Below are positions 62,147 through 64,000 of a DNA stretch of 64,000 bases, piece after piece. The stretch is taken from positions 1,012,001 to 1,076,000 of the forward strand of contig NZ_CP031167.1 of the NCBI RefSeq assembly GCF_004346925.1. The letters are read 5' to 3'. Every line of letters begins with the position of its first letter. Positions within the stretch are counted from its first letter, which is position 1. The stretch is from Stenotrophomonas sp. ASS1 (GTDB taxonomy: Bacteria > Pseudomonadota > Gammaproteobacteria > Xanthomonadales > Xanthomonadaceae). The position numbers and the translations under genes are program-made. Below the pieces are notes generated by a model. That model was given only the letters and a program-made list of their open reading frames with translations, had not been told where the DNA came from and searched no databases.

Positions 62147-62173
62147 CTTCCCCACATTCTACATAGCCAATCC

Positions 62174-64000
62174 ATGTCAGCTTCCCCCCTTGTCGATCGT
62201 TGGATCGTACTGAAGTTCGGCGGCACCTCGGTGTCGCGTCGTCATCGCTGGGACACGATCGGGAAGCTGGCGAAAAAACGTGCGGAAGAGACCGGCTCGC
62301 GCGTGCTGGTGGTGGTTTCGGCGCTGTCCGGGGTCACCAACGAACTGACTGCGATCGCCGATGGCGCGCCGGACAGCCGTGATCGCGTGGCGGCGCTGGT
62401 CGAACGCCACGAGGCCTTCCTGGTTGAACTCGGCCTGGGCCGCGAGGTGCTGGCCGAGCGCCTGGCGGCGCTGCAGGGGCTGCTCGACGACGCGCGCGCG
62501 GCCACCCGGCCGCTGCAGTGGCAGGCCGAAGTGCTGGGCCAGGGCGAACTGCTGTCCTCCACCCTGGGCGCGGCTTATCTGCACGCTTCGGGCCTGGACA
62601 TGGGCTGGATGGATGCCCGCCAGTGGCTGGACGCGATGCCGCCGCAGCCGAACCAGAGCGACTGGTCGCAGCGGCTGTCGGTGAACTGCCAGTGGCGTGC
62701 CGATGCGGAGTGGATGCAGCGCTTCCGCGCGCAGCCGACCCGCCTGCTGATCACCCAGGGCTTCATTTCGCGGCATGCCGATGGTGGTACCGCCATCCTC
62801 GGCCGTGGTGGCTCGGATACCTCGGCGGCGTACTTCGGCGCGCTGCTCGGCGCCAGCCGCGTGGAGATCTGGACCGATGTGCCGGGCATGTTCAGTGCCA
62901 ACCCGAAGGACGTGCCGGACGCGCGCCTGCTGACCCGCCTGGACTATTACGAGGCGCAGGAAATCGCCACCACTGGCGCCAAGGTGCTGCACCCGCGCTC
63001 GATCAAGCCGTGCCGCGATGCCGGTGTGCCGATGGCCATCCTCGATACCGAACGCCCTGAACTGCCGGGTACCAGCATCGATGGCAGTGCTGCGCCGGTC
63101 CCGGGCGTGAAGGCGATCAGCCGCCGCAACGGCATCGTGCTGGTGTCGATGGAAGGCATCGGCATGTGGCAGCAGGTCGGCTTCCTGGCCGATGTGTTCA
63201 ACCTGTTCAAGAAGCATGGCCTGTCGGTGGACCTGATCGGTTCGGCCGAAACCAACGTCACCGTATCGCTGGATCCGTCCGAGAACCTGGTCAACACCGA
63301 TGTGCTGGCCGCGCTGTCGGCCGACCTGTCGCAGATCTGCAAGGTGAAGGTGATCGTGCCGTGTGCGGCGATCACTCTGGTGGGCCGTGGCATGCGTTCG
63401 CTGCTGCACAAGCTGTCGGACGTGTGGGCCACCTTCGGCCGCGAGCGCGTGCACATGATCTCGCAGTCGTCCAATGACCTGAACCTGACCTTCGTCATCG
63501 ACGAGGCCGATGCCGATGGCCTGCTGCCGGTGCTGCACGCCGAGCTGATCGACAGCGGCGCGATGCCGGTGGAAGAGACCGAAGTATTCGGCCCGCGCTG
63601 GCGCGAGATCGCCGGCACCGTGCGCCCGCGTGGCACGCCGTGGTGGCGGGGCCAGCGGGCGCACCTGCTGCAGCTGGCCGATGCTGGCACGCCGCGCTAT
63701 GTCTACCACCTGCCGACCGTGCGCGCCCGTGCCCGCGCGCTGGCCGCGATCAAGCCGATCGACCAGCGCTACTACGCGATCAAGGCCAACAGCCACCCGG
63801 CCATCCTGCAGCTGCTGGAAGCCGAGGGCTTCGGCCTTGAGTGTGTATCGCACGGCGAATTGAAGCACGTGTTCCAGCACCTGCCGGAACTGTCGCCCAA
63901 GCGTGTGCTGTTCACCCCCAGCTTCTGCCCGCGCAGCGAGTACGAAGCCGCGTTCGCGCTGGGCGTGACCGTCACCGTCGACAACGTCGAAGCGCTGCAG
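62174..64000 (+). CDS. lysAC: Bifunctional aspartate kinase/diaminopimelate decarboxylase, C-terminus beyond window
   Basis: The 609 visible residues begin with an aspartate kinase: VLKFGGTSVS, GFISRHADGGTAILGRGGSD, EIWTDVPGMFSANPKDVPD and ATTGAKVLHPRSI. ACT domains follow (about 315-470, with GMWQQVGFLADVFNLFKKHG). From about 505 the fold-type III PLP decarboxylase begins (TPRYVYHLPTVRARARAL), with the PLP Lys in RYYAIKANSHPAIL. The fusion joins the first and last steps of lysine synthesis, an arrangement known in Xanthomonadaceae. The ATG at 62174 has no clear Shine-Dalgarno sequence. Confidence 0.93.
   Translation, partial: MSASPLVDRWIVLKFGGTSVSRRHRWDTIGKLAKKRAEETGSRVLVVVSALSGVTNELTAIADGAPDSRDRVAALVERHEAFLVELGLGREVLAERLAALQGLLDDARAATRPLQWQAEVLGQGELLSSTLGAAYLHASGLDMGWMDARQWLDAMPPQPNQSDWSQRLSVNCQWRADAEWMQRFRAQPTRLLITQGFISRHADGGTAILGRGGSDTSAAYFGALLGASRVEIWTDVPGMFSANPKDVPDARLLTRLDYYEAQEIATTGAKVLHPRSIKPCRDAGVPMAILDTERPELPGTSIDGSAAPVPGVKAISRRNGIVLVSMEGIGMWQQVGFLADVFNLFKKHGLSVDLIGSAETNVTVSLDPSENLVNTDVLAALSADLSQICKVKVIVPCAAITLVGRGMRSLLHKLSDVWATFGRERVHMISQSSNDLNLTFVIDEADADGLLPVLHAELIDSGAMPVEETEVFGPRWREIAGTVRPRGTPWWRGQRAHLLQLADAGTPRYVYHLPTVRARARALAAIKPIDQRYYAIKANSHPAILQLLEAEGFGLECVSHGELKHVFQHLPELSPKRVLFTPSFCPRSEYEAAFALGVTVTVDNVEALQ

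Noticed and set aside
62100..62173. Lysine riboswitch before the aspartate kinase fusion
   Set aside because: The leader is under 80 nt with one small GC hairpin, much too short for a lysine riboswitch.
62177..63880. 567-codon minus-strand frame opposite the lysine-pathway fusion gene
   Set aside because: It is a shadow of a well-supported kinase/decarboxylase gene.

Overview
The window is a high-GC (about two-thirds G+C by eye) gammaproteobacterial chromosome segment that fits Stenotrophomonas, most likely the S. maltophilia complex. Support comes from the GTAG-headed palindromic repeats scattered between genes, Xanthomonadaceae gene order (kdsD-kdsC-lptC-lptA-lptB-rpoN-hpf-ptsN-hprK-rapZ-PTS; purN/purM-DUF2066-perM-hda; sufRBCDS) and a fused aspartate kinase/diaminopimelate decarboxylase. 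I see no tRNA, rRNA, CRISPR array, prophage or intact insertion sequence.

Layout. 0-5 kb: a lipoprotein hydrolase cut by the left edge, a zinc-ribbon protein, MgtE, and a sugar-PTS phosphorelay (EIIA-Man, HPr, EI) without any permease. 5.4-13.2 kb: rapZ, hprK, ptsN, hpf, rpoN, then the Lpt/Kdo envelope genes lptB-lptA-lptC-kdsC-kdsD, all on the minus strand. 13.2-15.1 kb: ibaG, murA and a small membrane protein on the plus strand. 15.2-20.2 kb: two tandem DUF3108 proteins, purN, three membrane proteins and purM. 20.2-23.3 kb: DUF2066 protein, an AI-2E-type permease and hda. 23.3-23.8 kb: a repeat-dense gap. 23.8-30.8 kb: murU-amgK (cell-wall recycling), a GlsB-type protein, an M20 dipeptidase, a secreted ComEA-like protein, two L,D-transpeptidases and a HutD-family protein.

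31.0-42.7 kb is an iron-acquisition block: a membrane-anchored NADPH flavoreductase, ApbE, DUF4198, DUF2271 and PepSY proteins, a TonB-dependent receptor, a PKHD-type dioxygenase (PiuC/YbiX) and a Fiu-type catecholate receptor. Three Fur-like boxes lie in the gaps in front of transcription units, two of them with well-formed sigma-70 hexamers. The arrangement suggests cytoplasmic NADPH electrons passed through flavins and a PepSY membrane protein to ferric chelates in the periplasm.

42.8-50.9 kb: a Rieske protein, a GNAT acetyltransferase, and the main accessory locus. This is an exported Rhs system split over two genes: a 1776-residue barrel protein ending in Fn3-like repeats, then a separate 284-residue protein with its own signal peptide that carries the Rhs core and a type-24-like toxin tip, followed by a candidate immunity gene. 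51.0-56.4 kb: the SUF Fe-S operon with an IscR-like regulator and a clear palindromic operator over its promoter. 56.5-64 kb: a SET-domain methyltransferase, several small exported proteins, an HU protein with a Lys/Ala-rich tail, an OsmC-type protein, two PhzF paralogues, and the lysine-pathway fusion gene cut by the right edge.

The most unusual structures are (1) three long palindromes with perfect 23-26 bp stems whose sequences are unrelated between copies, each enclosing a related core of exactly 52 nt, and (2) the two-piece exported Rhs toxin.
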